The position numbers and the translations under genes are program-made. A stretch of DNA of 64,000 bases from Virgibacillus salexigens (GTDB lineage Bacteria; Bacillota; Bacilli; Bacillales; Amphibacillaceae), in contig NZ_BNEO01000001.1 of NCBI RefSeq assembly GCF_014905415.1, forward strand, positions 1 to 64,000, written 5' to 3'. The notes under the pieces were generated by a model. The model was not told the origin of the DNA. It made no database searches and worked only from the letters and a program-made list of their open reading frames with translations. This document shows, one piece after another, positions 18,886 to 28,466 of the stretch (positions are counted from its first letter, which is position 1; each line of letters starts with the position of its first letter).

Positions 18886-19896
18886 ATGCTACATACAATT
18901 AATCATTCGACCTTTCTACGATTACTTATAAATATCTTCTCTTTTATTGCATTGCTATTATCCATTGGTTTTTCAATCGCTTTAGGTGCTGTTGATATTC
19001 ATTTAAACACCGTTTGGAATGCTTTATTTCATTTCGATTCAGAAGTAACCTCCCATCAAATCATTCAAGAGTTACGCCTTCCACGTGCATTTGCGGCTGT
19101 ATTAGTAGGAGCGTTTCTCGCCATTTCAGGTGCAATTATGCAAGGTATGACTAGAAATCCGCTAGCGTCTCCCTCCATTATGGGAGTGACAGAAGGATCC
19201 GCTCTCGCTTTAGTTATCATGCTTGCTTTTTTTCCAGCAGCTTCAAATAGTGGATTAATTATAGCATCATTTATTGGCGCTGGACTTGCTGTTACAATGG
19301 TGTTTATGATTGGTTCTTTTTCCAAGGGGGGCTTAACGCAAGTAAAACTTGCACTTGGAGGTGTAGCAATTAGTACCATGCTAAGCTCCATATCGTCATT
19401 AATATCCTTACATTTCCAATTAGAAAGACAGATGGGATTTTGGATGGCAGGAGGCTTGGCTGACACCAATTGGAACTCTATTCAACTATTACTGGTTTGT
19501 GGTGCGATTGGTTTGACTTTAGCCATTAGTATGTCAAAATCTATTACAATATTAAGTTTAGGCGACGATATAGCTAGTGGTTTAGGGCAGAATAATATGT
19601 TAATTAAGATACTTGGAATTTTCAGTGTATTATTATTAACCGGTGCCGCTGTATCTATTGCTGGTCCTGTAGGTTTTATTGGGCTAATTGTTCCTCATAT
19701 TACAAGGTTTATTATGGGCACGGATTATCGGTGGATTATTCCCTCCTCCGCCATTTTTGGAGGATTATTGCTTGTACTGGCTGATGTCGTTTCTCGACTA
19801 GTAAATGCGCCATATGAAACACCAGTGGGAGCTATTACATCATTAATAGGTGTTCCGTTCTTTCTTTACTTAGCACGTGGAGGTGGAACAAAATGA
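18886..19896 (+). CDS. Iron-siderophore ABC permease, FecCD type (first)
   Basis: The 336-residue protein is almost wholly hydrophobic, with about nine to ten membrane segments. It has the FecCD family features LRLPRAFAAVLVGA, GAIMQGMTRNPLASP and GFIGLIVPHITR. It forms the import channel with the next gene. The ATG is preceded by a G-rich SD (AGGGGG). Its start is 93 bp from the divergent binding-protein gene with a Fur-like operator between. Confidence 0.93.
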   Translation: MLHTINHSTFLRLLINIFSFIALLLSIGFSIALGAVDIHLNTVWNALFHFDSEVTSHQIIQELRLPRAFAAVLVGAFLAISGAIMQGMTRNPLASPSIMGVTEGSALALVIMLAFFPAASNSGLIIASFIGAGLAVTMVFMIGSFSKGGLTQVKLALGGVAISTMLSSISSLISLHFQLERQMGFWMAGGLADTNWNSIQLLLVCGAIGLTLAISMSKSITILSLGDDIASGLGQNNMLIKILGIFSVLLLTGAAVSIAGPVGFIGLIVPHITRFIMGTDYRWIIPSSAIFGGLLLVLADVVSRLVNAPYETPVGAITSLIGVPFFLYLARGGGTK

Positions 19897-20906
19897 AGAA
19901 AATACATAAAAGCAAATTTAGATGGACCGTATTCATTTTAGTTATTGGAGTCATTATTTCATTTTTTCTAAGTTTGAGCACAGGAATCATTGCAATTTCT
20001 CCAGTTGAAGTTGTCCAAACCATCCTGCATGATGGTACAGCACGACAAGAAATGGTACTTTTTGACTTTCGATTACCTGGTATTATTCTCGCATTATTCA
20101 TTGGGGCTGGCTTAGCTGTTTCAGGTTCTATCTTGCAAGGAGTAACTCAAAATGAACTAGCGGACCCAGGGATCCTTGGTATTAATACAGGGGCTGGGTT
20201 GGCAGTAGTGTTGTTTTTATTCTTTTTTCAAGGGGATCTAGAACCTACCAATACATCTTCTATCTTTTTACTACCTATCTTTGCATTTATTGGTGCTTTA
20301 GTAGCAGCGGGATTCATTTATCTTCTTGCATGGAAAAAGGGAATCGACCCAATTAGACTTGTCCTTGTTGGTATCGGCATTAATGCCGCATTTAGCGCAT
20401 TTCTTGTTATATTTCAATTAAAAATGGATCCACAGAATTTCCGCCAGGCAACGGTTTGGTTATCTGGTGATATTTGGAACACTAATTGGATGTTTGTGTT
20501 ATCTATCCTTCCATGGATCATTACCTTAATCCCGGTTACGATATCAAAAGCAAAAACTCTGGATGTGCTAACCTTAGGAGATGAAGTAGCGGCAGGATTA
20601 GGATCCAAAATTGAAAAGGAACGAGTTACTTTATTATTTCTTGCCGTCGCATTAGCCGGTGCATCTGTTGCAGCTGGTGGGGCAATTGCCTTTTTAGGAC
20701 TCATTGTGCCACATATTACAAGAAAGATCATTGGTCCCTTACACCAATATATTATACCTATCTCCACACTAATTGGTGGCTTATTATTAATCATTGCTGA
20801 TATGATTGCTAAAAATCTTTTGCAGCCGACACAAATGCCAGTTGGAATTATTGTATCCATTTTAAGTGCGCCTTATTTTATATACTTACTTATGAAGACA
20901 AAATAG
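19893..20906 (+). CDS. Iron-siderophore ABC permease, FecCD type (second)
   Basis: The 337-residue permease has the same family features (FRLPGIILALFIGAGLAVSG, TQNELADPGILGI, FLGLIVPHITRKI). It overlaps the first permease gene by 4 bp (ATGA), so the two are translationally coupled and should form a heterodimer. The second protein begins with a basic N-terminus and one hydrophobic segment. Confidence 0.93.
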   Translation: MKKIHKSKFRWTVFILVIGVIISFFLSLSTGIIAISPVEVVQTILHDGTARQEMVLFDFRLPGIILALFIGAGLAVSGSILQGVTQNELADPGILGINTGAGLAVVLFLFFFQGDLEPTNTSSIFLLPIFAFIGALVAAGFIYLLAWKKGIDPIRLVLVGIGINAAFSAFLVIFQLKMDPQNFRQATVWLSGDIWNTNWMFVLSILPWIITLIPVTISKAKTLDVLTLGDEVAAGLGSKIEKERVTLLFLAVALAGASVAAGGAIAFLGLIVPHITRKIIGPLHQYIIPISTLIGGLLLIIADMIAKNLLQPTQMPVGIIVSILSAPYFIYLLMKTK

Positions 20907-20923
20907 TTTAGGAGAGATTCGAA

Positions 20924-21934
20924 ATGGCAGAACAACATGATTTATATGATGTAACGATTATTGGTGGTGGACCCGTTGGATTATTTACCGCCTTTTATAG
21001 CGGAATGCGGGAAATGAAAACCAAAATTATTGAATATTTACCTTTTCTTGGGGGGAAAGTTCCGTATTTCTACCCTGAGAAGATCATTCGGGACGTTGGC
21101 GGCATCCCTCAAAAAAGCGGAGAATTATTTACTGAAGACCTAATAAAACAAGCAAAAACCTTTAACCCTACGATTGTCTTAAAAGAACAAGTCGTTGGAA
21201 TTACTCGTTTAAAAAATGGTCACTTTCAACTTACGAGTCGTGATGGACAAGTACATAATACAAAAACGGTTATCCTTGCCACAGGGTATGGGATACTAAA
21301 GTCAACCAAACTAGAACTTCCAGAAGCACCTACTTATGAAAATGACACGCTACATTATACCATTCAACGAATGGCTAGCTATCAAGGGAAACACGTGTTT
21401 ATCTCAGGTGGAGGAAATTCTGCTATCGACTGGGCTAATGAACTTGAACCGATAGCAAAACAAGTCACACTAATCCACCGAAAACCTACATTTAGAGGGA
21501 TGGAAAGCAATATTTCGAAAATGAAAAATTCTTCTGTGAAAATTAAGCAGCCTTATCACATTAAATCCTTACATGGTGAGAGAAGTAAACTTTCTCATAT
21601 TACCCTTCAACATGCAGATACGAAAGAAATAGAAACACTTCATATTGACAATCTAATCATTAGTCACGGCTTTCAGATTGATTTAGGATCAATTAATGAC
21701 TGGGGAATGGAAATGGAGAATGGCTCTATAAAAGTTGATTCTACTATGTCAACAAGCATTCCTGGGATATTTGCCGTAGGAGATATTGCAAACTATCCGA
21801 ATAAACTTCATTTAATCGCAGGGGGATTTAACGAAGGGCCGATCGCTGTTAACGCAGCGAAACAGTTTATTGATCCGGAACACACGTTATCTCATTTATT
21901 TTCAACGAATTACGAGCCTTTTAGGAAAGAATAA
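20924..21934 (+). CDS. Ferredoxin-NADP reductase-like flavoprotein, IruO-type candidate
   Basis: The 336-residue protein is a thioredoxin-reductase-like flavoprotein without the CxxC pair, the type-2 ferredoxin/flavodoxin-NADP reductase fold. The FAD site GGGPVGLF is at 14-21 and the NADPH site GGGNSAIDW lies near residue 165. It follows the second permease by 17 bp and is cotranscribed with the iron importer. The Staphylococcus aureus relative IruO reduces ferric siderophores to release iron; this role fits the context but is inferred. A paralogue of the same family lies at 51582-52568. Confidence 0.88.
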   Translation: MAEQHDLYDVTIIGGGPVGLFTAFYSGMREMKTKIIEYLPFLGGKVPYFYPEKIIRDVGGIPQKSGELFTEDLIKQAKTFNPTIVLKEQVVGITRLKNGHFQLTSRDGQVHNTKTVILATGYGILKSTKLELPEAPTYENDTLHYTIQRMASYQGKHVFISGGGNSAIDWANELEPIAKQVTLIHRKPTFRGMESNISKMKNSSVKIKQPYHIKSLHGERSKLSHITLQHADTKEIETLHIDNLIISHGFQIDLGSINDWGMEMENGSIKVDSTMSTSIPGIFAVGDIANYPNKLHLIAGGFNEGPIAVNAAKQFIDPEHTLSHLFSTNYEPFRKE

Positions 21935-21944
21935 GGATGCACCC

Positions 21945-23396
21945 TTATTCTTTCCTTATATGTCTTAACTGGCTTCTTACTAGTTTGTTTGATGCATTAC
22001 GCGGTAAAGCGGCTACTTCATGAATTTCTTTTGGAAGTTTATAATTAGCTATATGTTCGCGTAAATAGTTCATCACTTCATCAAATGCGATTTGGGTGTT
22101 AGTTACAACAAATGCAATCGGTACTTCTCCCCATTTATCATCAGATATACCTGTAACGCCCGCTTCTTTAATAGCAGGATGACCAGAAAGTACACTTTCA
22201 ATTTCGGATGGGTAAATATTTTCACCGCCAGAAATGATTAAGTCATTTCTCCGGTCTACCACATATAAAAAGCCTTCATCATCTAAATAACCTAAATCTC
22301 CCGTTGCTAGCCAGCCATCTTTCAATATCTTATTTGTCACTTCTGGTTTCTTATAATAGCCTGATGTTACCATGGGTCCTTTGACATATATTTCGCCTAT
22401 TGTCTGATCAGACGATTCAACCTTTACTTGTGCTGGAAATAATGCTTTTCCGGCTGACCCCACTTTCTTAAGGGCGTCGTTTGCATTGAGAGTGACAATT
22501 TGTGAAGCGGTCTCCGTCATTCCAAACGACTGAAATACTGGTACATTTAATTTTTTTGCTTGCTTCAAAAGAGGAAGTGGTGCAGGCCCTCCACCTAACA
22601 GAAAACAGCGCAATGTAGTAGGATATTGATTTGTTCCAAGTTCTTCTACTAATTGCTGCAACATAACAGTAACAACAGAAACAATTGTTACACCGTCATT
22701 CATAATGGCTTGATGAACAGCTTTTTTATTAAATTTCTCTAATAAATATACCGGCATCCCATAAATTACACTCCGAATTAAAATGGATAAACCACTAACA
22801 TGAAATAACGGTAACGCAGCTAACCATTTATCTTGGTCATGAATTCCTAAATTCAATGCGCTGCCAATTGCACTCCACCAGTGGTTCCCATAGGTGTGAA
22901 TAACACCTTTAGGAAATCCAGTTGTACCAGAAGTATACATAATTGTAAAAGGATCATTTAATCTAATTTCTTTTGCTAATGCGATTTTTTTTGGATGTCG
23001 TTGATGAATTTCTGTATAACTTGCTTGATGTTTTATGGATAAGCTTGATGCTTTGTCCTTTAACTCTTCAGGATAGATCAAAAAACAAACATCCGCATCG
23101 TTTAATTGATACATGAGTTCATCTTTTGTTAGTCGTATATTTAACAACACTGCGACTGCCTTTAAATAACTTAGTGCATGAATAGCAACAATCATTTCCT
23201 GTTTATTCGTTGATAGGATGGCAACATGAAAGCCTTCCTTCACACCCCAATCTGCTAATTTCTTAGCATAAGTTTGACTTTGATTCTTTAACTCTTCGAA
23301 TGTTAGCCTTTGTCCGTTTACCAATTCAATAGCAGAACAATGAGGTGAAATATCAGCCTGTTTCGATAGCCAATGTGGAATGGTCGTATCTTGCAT
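21945..23396 (-). CDS. menE: o-Succinylbenzoate-CoA ligase
   Basis: The 483-residue protein is an ANL-family adenylating enzyme. The AMP-binding P-loop TSGTTGFPKG lies near residue 155 and the hinge motif GWLATGDLGYLD near 355. In the menaquinone pathway it activates o-succinylbenzoate with ATP and CoA. It ends 10 bases from the convergent flavoprotein gene. AAGGAG precedes the ATG. A hairpin separates it from menB, so it may be partly independent of the upstream men genes. Its usual partner gene, menC, does not follow. Confidence 0.92.
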   Translation of the reverse strand: MQDTTIPHWLSKQADISPHCSAIELVNGQRLTFEELKNQSQTYAKKLADWGVKEGFHVAILSTNKQEMIVAIHALSYLKAVAVLLNIRLTKDELMYQLNDADVCFLIYPEELKDKASSLSIKHQASYTEIHQRHPKKIALAKEIRLNDPFTIMYTSGTTGFPKGVIHTYGNHWWSAIGSALNLGIHDQDKWLAALPLFHVSGLSILIRSVIYGMPVYLLEKFNKKAVHQAIMNDGVTIVSVVTVMLQQLVEELGTNQYPTTLRCFLLGGGPAPLPLLKQAKKLNVPVFQSFGMTETASQIVTLNANDALKKVGSAGKALFPAQVKVESSDQTIGEIYVKGPMVTSGYYKKPEVTNKILKDGWLATGDLGYLDDEGFLYVVDRRNDLIISGGENIYPSEIESVLSGHPAIKEAGVTGISDDKWGEVPIAFVVTNTQIAFDEVMNYLREHIANYKLPKEIHEVAALPRNASNKLVRSQLRHIRKE

Positions 23397-23450
23397 TATA
23401 AAGCTCCTTACAATAATGTTTTGTTAACTTATGTAAATTGTTATAGAAAA

Positions 23451-23473
23451 CACCTTTGCTAAAAGCAAAGGTG
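23451..23473 (-). terminator. Hairpin between menB and menE
   Basis: A perfect 10-bp stem, CACCTTTGCT and AGCAAAGGTG, has a 3-base loop. On the minus strand TTTTC follows, so it could act as a partial terminator after menB or as an mRNA-stabilising stem. Confidence 0.7.
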
Positions 23474-23497
23474 ATACATTTTAAAATCTTTTGCAAC

Positions 23498-24316
23498 TTA
23501 AGGAAAACGAGGGAACTTCTTGAAATCTGGTTTTCTTTTCTCTTTAAATGCGTCTCTTCCTTCTTTTGCTTCATCCGTTGTGTAGTAAAGAAGCGTAGCG
23601 TCTCCGCCCATTTGTTGTAATCCTGCTAAACCATCTGTATCTGCATTGAATGATGCTTTCAAGAAGCGTAATGCGGTTGGAGATTTTTCCAGAATTTCTT
23701 CACACCACTGAATGGTTTCTTCTTCTAACTTATCAACGGGCACGACTGTATTTACTAATCCCATTTCATAAGCTTCTTCTGCATTATATTGTCGGCATAG
23801 GTACCATATTTCACGCGCGCGTTTATGGCCTACCATTCTTGCTAACAAACCAGCACCGTATCCAGCGTCAAAACTTCCAACCTTCGGTCCTGTTTGTCCA
23901 AAAATGGCATTATCTGCAGCAATCGTTAAATCACAGACAACATGTAGCACATGTCCCCCACCAATTGCATAGCCAGACACCATAGCAATAACTGGCTTAG
24001 GAATTGTTCGAATAAGCCGTTGTAAATCTAACACGTTTAGTCTAGGAACTTGATCATCCCCGACATATCCTCCATGTCCTCGAACAGATTGGTCACCACC
24101 CGAGCAAAATGCTTTTTCGCCTTCACCAGCTAATAGAATTACACCAATATTTGAGTCATCTCGTGCATCCGCAAATGCATCAATCATCTCATTCACTGTT
24201 AATGGTGTAAATGCGTTTCGTTTTTCTGGTCGGTTAATTGTTACTTTAGCGATTCCATTATATTTTTCATAAATAATTTCTTGATAATCTCTTACCTGTT
24301 CCCAATTTACTGTCAT
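23498..24316 (-). CDS. menB: 1,4-Dihydroxy-2-naphthoyl-CoA synthase
   Basis: The 272-residue crotonase-fold enzyme cyclises o-succinylbenzoyl-CoA. The oxyanion-hole motif [14 protein letters not shown] lies near 115-128 and the family signature [12 protein letters not shown] near 140-151. The length is normal for MenB. AAAGGAGG precedes the ATG. It follows menH by about 50 bp in the menF-menD-menH-menB order found in B. subtilis. Confidence 0.96.
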   Translation of the reverse strand: MTVNWEQVRDYQEIIYEKYNGIAKVTINRPEKRNAFTPLTVNEMIDAFADARDDSNIGVILLAGEGEKAFCSGGDQSVRGHGGYVGDDQVPRLNVLDLQRLIRTIPKPVIAMVSGYAIGGGHVLHVVCDLTIAADNAIFGQTGPKVGSFDAGYGAGLLARMVGHKRAREIWYLCRQYNAEEAYEMGLVNTVVPVDKLEEETIQWCEEILEKSPTALRFLKASFNADTDGLAGLQQMGGDATLLYYTTDEAKEGRDAFKEKRKPDFKKFPRFP

Positions 24317-24369
24317 GTTATTTCCTCCTTTAGATAGTATGTAATAATGAAGTAATCGTGTGGTACATA

Positions 24370-25176
24370 TTAGGCTAGTTTAGTACCTGTGATATACTCA
24401 TTTACTATTTTACCAAAAATCTTTGGTTTCTCCACATGAATTGCATGTCCAGCTTCTGATATGATCTGTAAACAAGCATACTCAAAATGTTTATCCATTA
24501 CCTTCATTAGTTTACAATATTTCTGATCATTTTCCCCAGCAATTAATAATACAGGCTTAGAGAAAGAGGAGAGTTCCTCCCACCAAGAACGTTGAACGCC
24601 TGTCCCCATTGTCCGTAATGAATCAGCTAATCCTGAAGCATGTTGAGACAAACGTTCTTCTCGTATGATTTGTTGCTGCGAATTAGGTAACTTTTGCTGG
24701 CTTTGAAAAAGTGGGATTTTTTCCCAATAATTAACAAACCAATCGATCCCTTTCTCTTCAATTTGCACCGCTAAATAATTATCTTTTTCTTTTCGTTGTC
24801 GACGTTCTTCTGCTGTTTTTAACCCTGGCGATGTGCTTTCTAATAGTAATGATGATATCATTTCAGGATATAACATCGCATAGGTAATTGCCGTTCTACC
24901 TCCCATTGAATACCCTAATAAATGAAACTTATTTAGTTTTAGGTAGTTAAACAATGCATGCAAATCTACACAACAGGCTTCCATGGATGAAACAGATCCA
25001 GTTGTTTTACCATGACCTGGAAGATCAATCGTAATACATGTCCAGTTATTTTTCCATGATTGTATAAACGGTTTCCATGTATTTCTGCTCCCTGTAAAAC
25101 CATGTAATAATACAAGCGGATCGCCATCCCCTTGGACTTCGTACCAATATTTCATTTGATTTATGCAGAAATACAT
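24370..25176 (-). CDS. menH: SHCHC synthase-like alpha/beta hydrolase
   Basis: The 268-residue alpha/beta hydrolase has HGFTGS near residue 25, the nucleophile elbow GYSMGG near 90, and a C-terminal catalytic histidine in [12 protein letters not shown]. In menaquinone synthesis MenH eliminates pyruvate from SEPHCHC to give SHCHC. It starts 3 bases after the menD stop, with a strong GGGGAGG ribosome site inside the end of menD. Confidence 0.92.
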   Translation of the reverse strand: MYFCINQMKYWYEVQGDGDPLVLLHGFTGSRNTWKPFIQSWKNNWTCITIDLPGHGKTTGSVSSMEACCVDLHALFNYLKLNKFHLLGYSMGGRTAITYAMLYPEMISSLLLESTSPGLKTAEERRQRKEKDNYLAVQIEEKGIDWFVNYWEKIPLFQSQQKLPNSQQQIIREERLSQHASGLADSLRTMGTGVQRSWWEELSSFSKPVLLIAGENDQKYCKLMKVMDKHFEYACLQIISEAGHAIHVEKPKIFGKIVNEYITGTKLA

Positions 25177-25179
25177 GTA

Positions 25180-26919
25180 TTATTCCTCCCCACTTACGAT
25201 TTCTTCTTCAATCGCCTTCCATTTATCACGATGCCAGATTGCATTAGCCTCTCTGTCTGTTTTGACTTCAATCACTGACAAACCATTGCGCTGATAACTT
25301 GCTTGTACGGCCATTTTTACTTCCTCTTCAGATTGAGGTCGATCGTAGTGTCCGCCATACATCGCTATTACATGCTGAAAATCGATATTTAACGGTGTTC
25401 CAAATAAAGCTTCGAAGTGTCTTTTATCATTCGCTTGAGGAAGAAACGAGAAAATTCCTCCGCCATTATTATTCATTAGCAGTACAGTAGCAGATATACC
25501 ATAATGCATTGCTGCATGTAAACCATTCATATCATGAAAAAAAGATAGATCTCCGAGAACTAAGGTTAATCGACTTCCGTGGACTGCAGCTCCCATACCA
25601 CTTGAAATCATGCCATCTATCCCATTAGCCCCTCGATTAGCTAGAACTTCAATATGTTTTTCAGTTGTTAAAAAGAAAGTATCCAAATCACGTACTGCCA
25701 TACTGTTACCAACGAAAATGCTACTATGATTTGGAATTGCATGAATTAGCCCACGCATGGCTTCTCCTTCTGTGATGGGATTTTCTGTATGACGTGAAAA
25801 ATGTTTTTTTGAAATAGCATTCATCTGCTGCCATTTGCGAAGCCATTCCTTCCTATACTGGGTATGATTATCCACCTCTGTAAGTGCTTCACAAACAGTA
25901 CGTGCATTCGCAAAGATAAATTCCGTTTTATTGCCGGTTGGTTCTCTAAACCCTCGTTCGTTTTCTATAACTATTTGTAAAGCATCCATATGTTGTTTCA
26001 CAAAAAATAAATAAGCTTTTGAAACAGGCATGGCTCCAATACGAATAATAAAATCCGGTTTTAACTCTTCACGAATCGTTTCATTACGTAAAAATGCATC
26101 GTAACCATCAATGATATGCTGCTTTTTATGCTCCCCAGAACGTAACTGTGAAAGGGGGTCGGCAATGATAGGAAGTTCCCATTTACTAGCTAGCTTTGTC
26201 ACTGCCTTTGCTAAATACCGATCTGTTTGTGGACCACAAACTATAAGACCTTTTGCTTTATTTTGAAGAAGCTGAGATAATTCGGTTAATTGATTACTTG
26301 TAAGATGCTTTTCACCTTCAAAAGTTGGAAGATAAGAAGTTTGACTTACCTTCCCCCATAAATGGTCCAATTCAAAATCCACAACTAGTGGTTCTCTAAA
26401 TGGGAAGTTCAAATGTACAGCACCTGGGTTCCCTTCTTTCGCCATAAAAAAAGCCCTTGCAGCTTTACTACGAGCATACTTTAGCATATCTGGCGCTGCC
26501 TCCGGAAGGGCCATTTCTTGAAACCACTTCACATAATCCCCATATAGTTTTATCTGCTCAATTGCTTGTGGTGCCCCAACATCTCGTAATTCATGCGGTC
26601 TATCCGCTGTCAATACAATTAAAGGTACTCTGCTATAATAAGCCTCTACGATTGCTGGGTAATAATTAGCAGCTGCTGTTCCAGAAGTACATATCAATGC
26701 AACCGGCCTTTTTGTTTTTTTAGCCATTCCTAGTGCAAAAAATGCAGCAGAGCGTTCATCAATGATAACCCATTCTTTAATGCTCTCATGCTCAGCAATT
26801 GTTAATGCTAGTGGCGTAGATCTTGACCCAGGTGAAATGACAGCATCCGTTAATCCGTTCATCGCTAATTCATCAACAAAGTTTGCTGTATAGCGTGTTA
26901 ATACTTCAGTGTGATTCAT
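25180..26919 (-). CDS. menD: SEPHCHC synthase (thiamine diphosphate enzyme)
   Basis: The 579-residue enzyme condenses isochorismate and 2-oxoglutarate. Features of TPP enzymes include SPGSRSTPL near the N-terminus, the GTAAANYYPAI segment, and the diphosphate-binding GDLSFFHDMNGL ... NNNGGGIF region. I use the ATG at 26919, which follows AGGAGG and overlaps the menF stop by 4 bp; a longer open frame to 27012 lies inside menF and is not used. Confidence 0.95.
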   Translation of the reverse strand: MNHTEVLTRYTANFVDELAMNGLTDAVISPGSRSTPLALTIAEHESIKEWVIIDERSAAFFALGMAKKTKRPVALICTSGTAAANYYPAIVEAYYSRVPLIVLTADRPHELRDVGAPQAIEQIKLYGDYVKWFQEMALPEAAPDMLKYARSKAARAFFMAKEGNPGAVHLNFPFREPLVVDFELDHLWGKVSQTSYLPTFEGEKHLTSNQLTELSQLLQNKAKGLIVCGPQTDRYLAKAVTKLASKWELPIIADPLSQLRSGEHKKQHIIDGYDAFLRNETIREELKPDFIIRIGAMPVSKAYLFFVKQHMDALQIVIENERGFREPTGNKTEFIFANARTVCEALTEVDNHTQYRKEWLRKWQQMNAISKKHFSRHTENPITEGEAMRGLIHAIPNHSSIFVGNSMAVRDLDTFFLTTEKHIEVLANRGANGIDGMISSGMGAAVHGSRLTLVLGDLSFFHDMNGLHAAMHYGISATVLLMNNNGGGIFSFLPQANDKRHFEALFGTPLNIDFQHVIAMYGGHYDRPQSEEEVKMAVQASYQRNGLSVIEVKTDREANAIWHRDKWKAIEEEIVSGEE

Positions 26920-28310
26920 GATTCTCCTCCTAAAACAGAAAGCATTGGTGCAAATTTTATTCTGGTCTCTTCGAATTCTTCCTCTGGCTGAGAATCCTTC
27001 ACTACCCCACACCCTGCAAACAATGAAGCTTCATCCTTTTGTATAAGTCCAGACCGGATAGCCACAGCAAATTCACCATTTTCGTTGTAATCAAACCAAC
27101 CAACAGGAGCACCATACCAGCCTCTATCAAGCAATTCATTTTCACGAATAAAAAGCATGGAAGCAGTTCTTGGAAGTCCGCCAAGCGCAGGTGTTGGATG
27201 TAATTGCGATACAATATCAAATATACTATGGCCTTGTTTTAATACACCTGTAACCGGTGTATATAAATGTTGTAAGTTTTTCAAAGGATAAATAATCGGT
27301 TCTTCTGGCACATAGACTTGCTCGCAATATTTTGCCACACCTTGTTTAATCATCTGTACAACAAAATCATGCTCTTCTCTGTTCTTCATATCTTGCATTA
27401 AAGCGTTGGCTATCTTTTTATCCTGTTCGTTTGTCTTTCCTCTCGGTGCCGTCCCTGCTAAACAGGTTGACAACAGCTCTTTATTCTTTATTTTTACTAA
27501 CCTTTCAGGACTTGCTCCAATAAAACAGCTGTTTTTTTGTTCAAAAGCAAAGACATAGCTATTGGATTGTGTAGCTATTAATTTTTCAATTACTGCTGCT
27601 CTATTTACATCGCGATTTAATTTTAATCGTACTTCCCTCGCCAAAACAACCTTATCCACTTGATCATGGCTAATTTCTTCGGTAGCTTTCTGTACAATTT
27701 GTTTCCATTGATCAGGAGCAATATCATGTTGTTGAACAATCTCCAATGGTTGTTTCTCCAATTCCTTAAGTGATAACAAGATACGTTCATCGTTTCTAAT
27801 TTGATTAGATAATTGAATAACATGATCTTCTTTCGTTATTTTTATATTAACTGTTAAATAACATTCATTCTCAAATTTGGTAAGTAAATACTCCGGAACA
27901 GTAAAATAAATAGACGGAAAATCTCCCCACAATTCTGTTCGTTTCTTTTCAGGGTCAAAATCCATCCCCCCCAAGGAAACGAGACCTGTTCCTGGAACTT
28001 CATATGGATTATAGATCACTGCTTGTCCACGCAATTGCTCCCAAGCTGATTCAATAAACGAAAATCGGTTTTCGTTCGCATCCATCTCAAACGCATTTCC
28101 TACTCCAGTCATGGTGAACGATTCTTTTGCGCTCGTCCAAAATACCCGCTCTTTATTTAAACGTAAAGCCGCTTCAAAGAAGTGAACCGGATTAGTTGTT
28201 TGAATTTTTTTTGTAATGCTTACAAGTTGAAAATCTTTACCTGATGTTGTTATTCGTTGAATTGCATCTTGTAAAATATCCTCAACTTGTTGTTCTTGTA
28301 CTTCAATCAT
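26916..28310 (-). CDS. menF: Isochorismate synthase
   Basis: This chorismate-binding enzyme converts chorismate to isochorismate, the first committed menaquinone step. The 464-residue protein contains the family region QNSCFIGASPERLVKI, then STCLAGTAPRG, HPTPALGGLPR and a C-terminal GCGVVKDSQPEEEFEET. The second ATG (28310) is spaced nine bases from GGAGG and is preferred over the ATG at 28316, which is only three bases away. It opens the minus-strand men operon. Confidence 0.95.
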   Translation of the reverse strand: MIEVQEQQVEDILQDAIQRITTSGKDFQLVSITKKIQTTNPVHFFEAALRLNKERVFWTSAKESFTMTGVGNAFEMDANENRFSFIESAWEQLRGQAVIYNPYEVPGTGLVSLGGMDFDPEKKRTELWGDFPSIYFTVPEYLLTKFENECYLTVNIKITKEDHVIQLSNQIRNDERILLSLKELEKQPLEIVQQHDIAPDQWKQIVQKATEEISHDQVDKVVLAREVRLKLNRDVNRAAVIEKLIATQSNSYVFAFEQKNSCFIGASPERLVKIKNKELLSTCLAGTAPRGKTNEQDKKIANALMQDMKNREEHDFVVQMIKQGVAKYCEQVYVPEEPIIYPLKNLQHLYTPVTGVLKQGHSIFDIVSQLHPTPALGGLPRTASMLFIRENELLDRGWYGAPVGWFDYNENGEFAVAIRSGLIQKDEASLFAGCGVVKDSQPEEEFEETRIKFAPMLSVLGGES

Positions 28311-28355
28311 TTGCATTAACCTCCGTTAAACTAACAATGACAAACTTCCATCTTT

Positions 28356-28384
28356 ATTTTATTCTCTTTTTTGCGGATTCTCAA
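28356..28384 (-). promoter_or_regulatory. menF operon promoter
   Basis: On the minus strand TTGAGA (28384-28379), 17 bases, then TAAAAT (28361-28356). This gives a short leader before menF. Confidence 0.75.
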
Positions 28385-28402
28385 GGAAATCAAACCCGAA
28401 CG

Positions 28403-28431
28403 TTGACACCTTATTACAAATTCCATAAAAT
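28403..28431 (+). promoter_or_regulatory. menA promoter
   Basis: TTGACA (28403-28408), 17 bases, then TAAAAT (28426-28431) on the plus strand. It lies 18 bases from the divergent menF promoter, so the two could compete or share a regulator. Confidence 0.82.
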
Positions 28432-28466
28432 TAATATGATATAGGTATTAACAGGAGGAACATGCG

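Noticed and set aside
20414-20860. Long minus-strand frame inside the second permease gene
   Set aside because: It is the antisense shadow of a clear FecCD permease and has no ribosome site or recognisable domain.
16846-21934. Siderophore biosynthesis cluster
   Set aside because: Only uptake and reduction genes are present; no NRPS, IucA/IucC-like or catecholate synthesis gene is found.
26920-27012. N-terminal extension of MenD
   Set aside because: The extension lies in the end of menF. The ATG at 26919 has AGGAGG and yields the family N-terminus.
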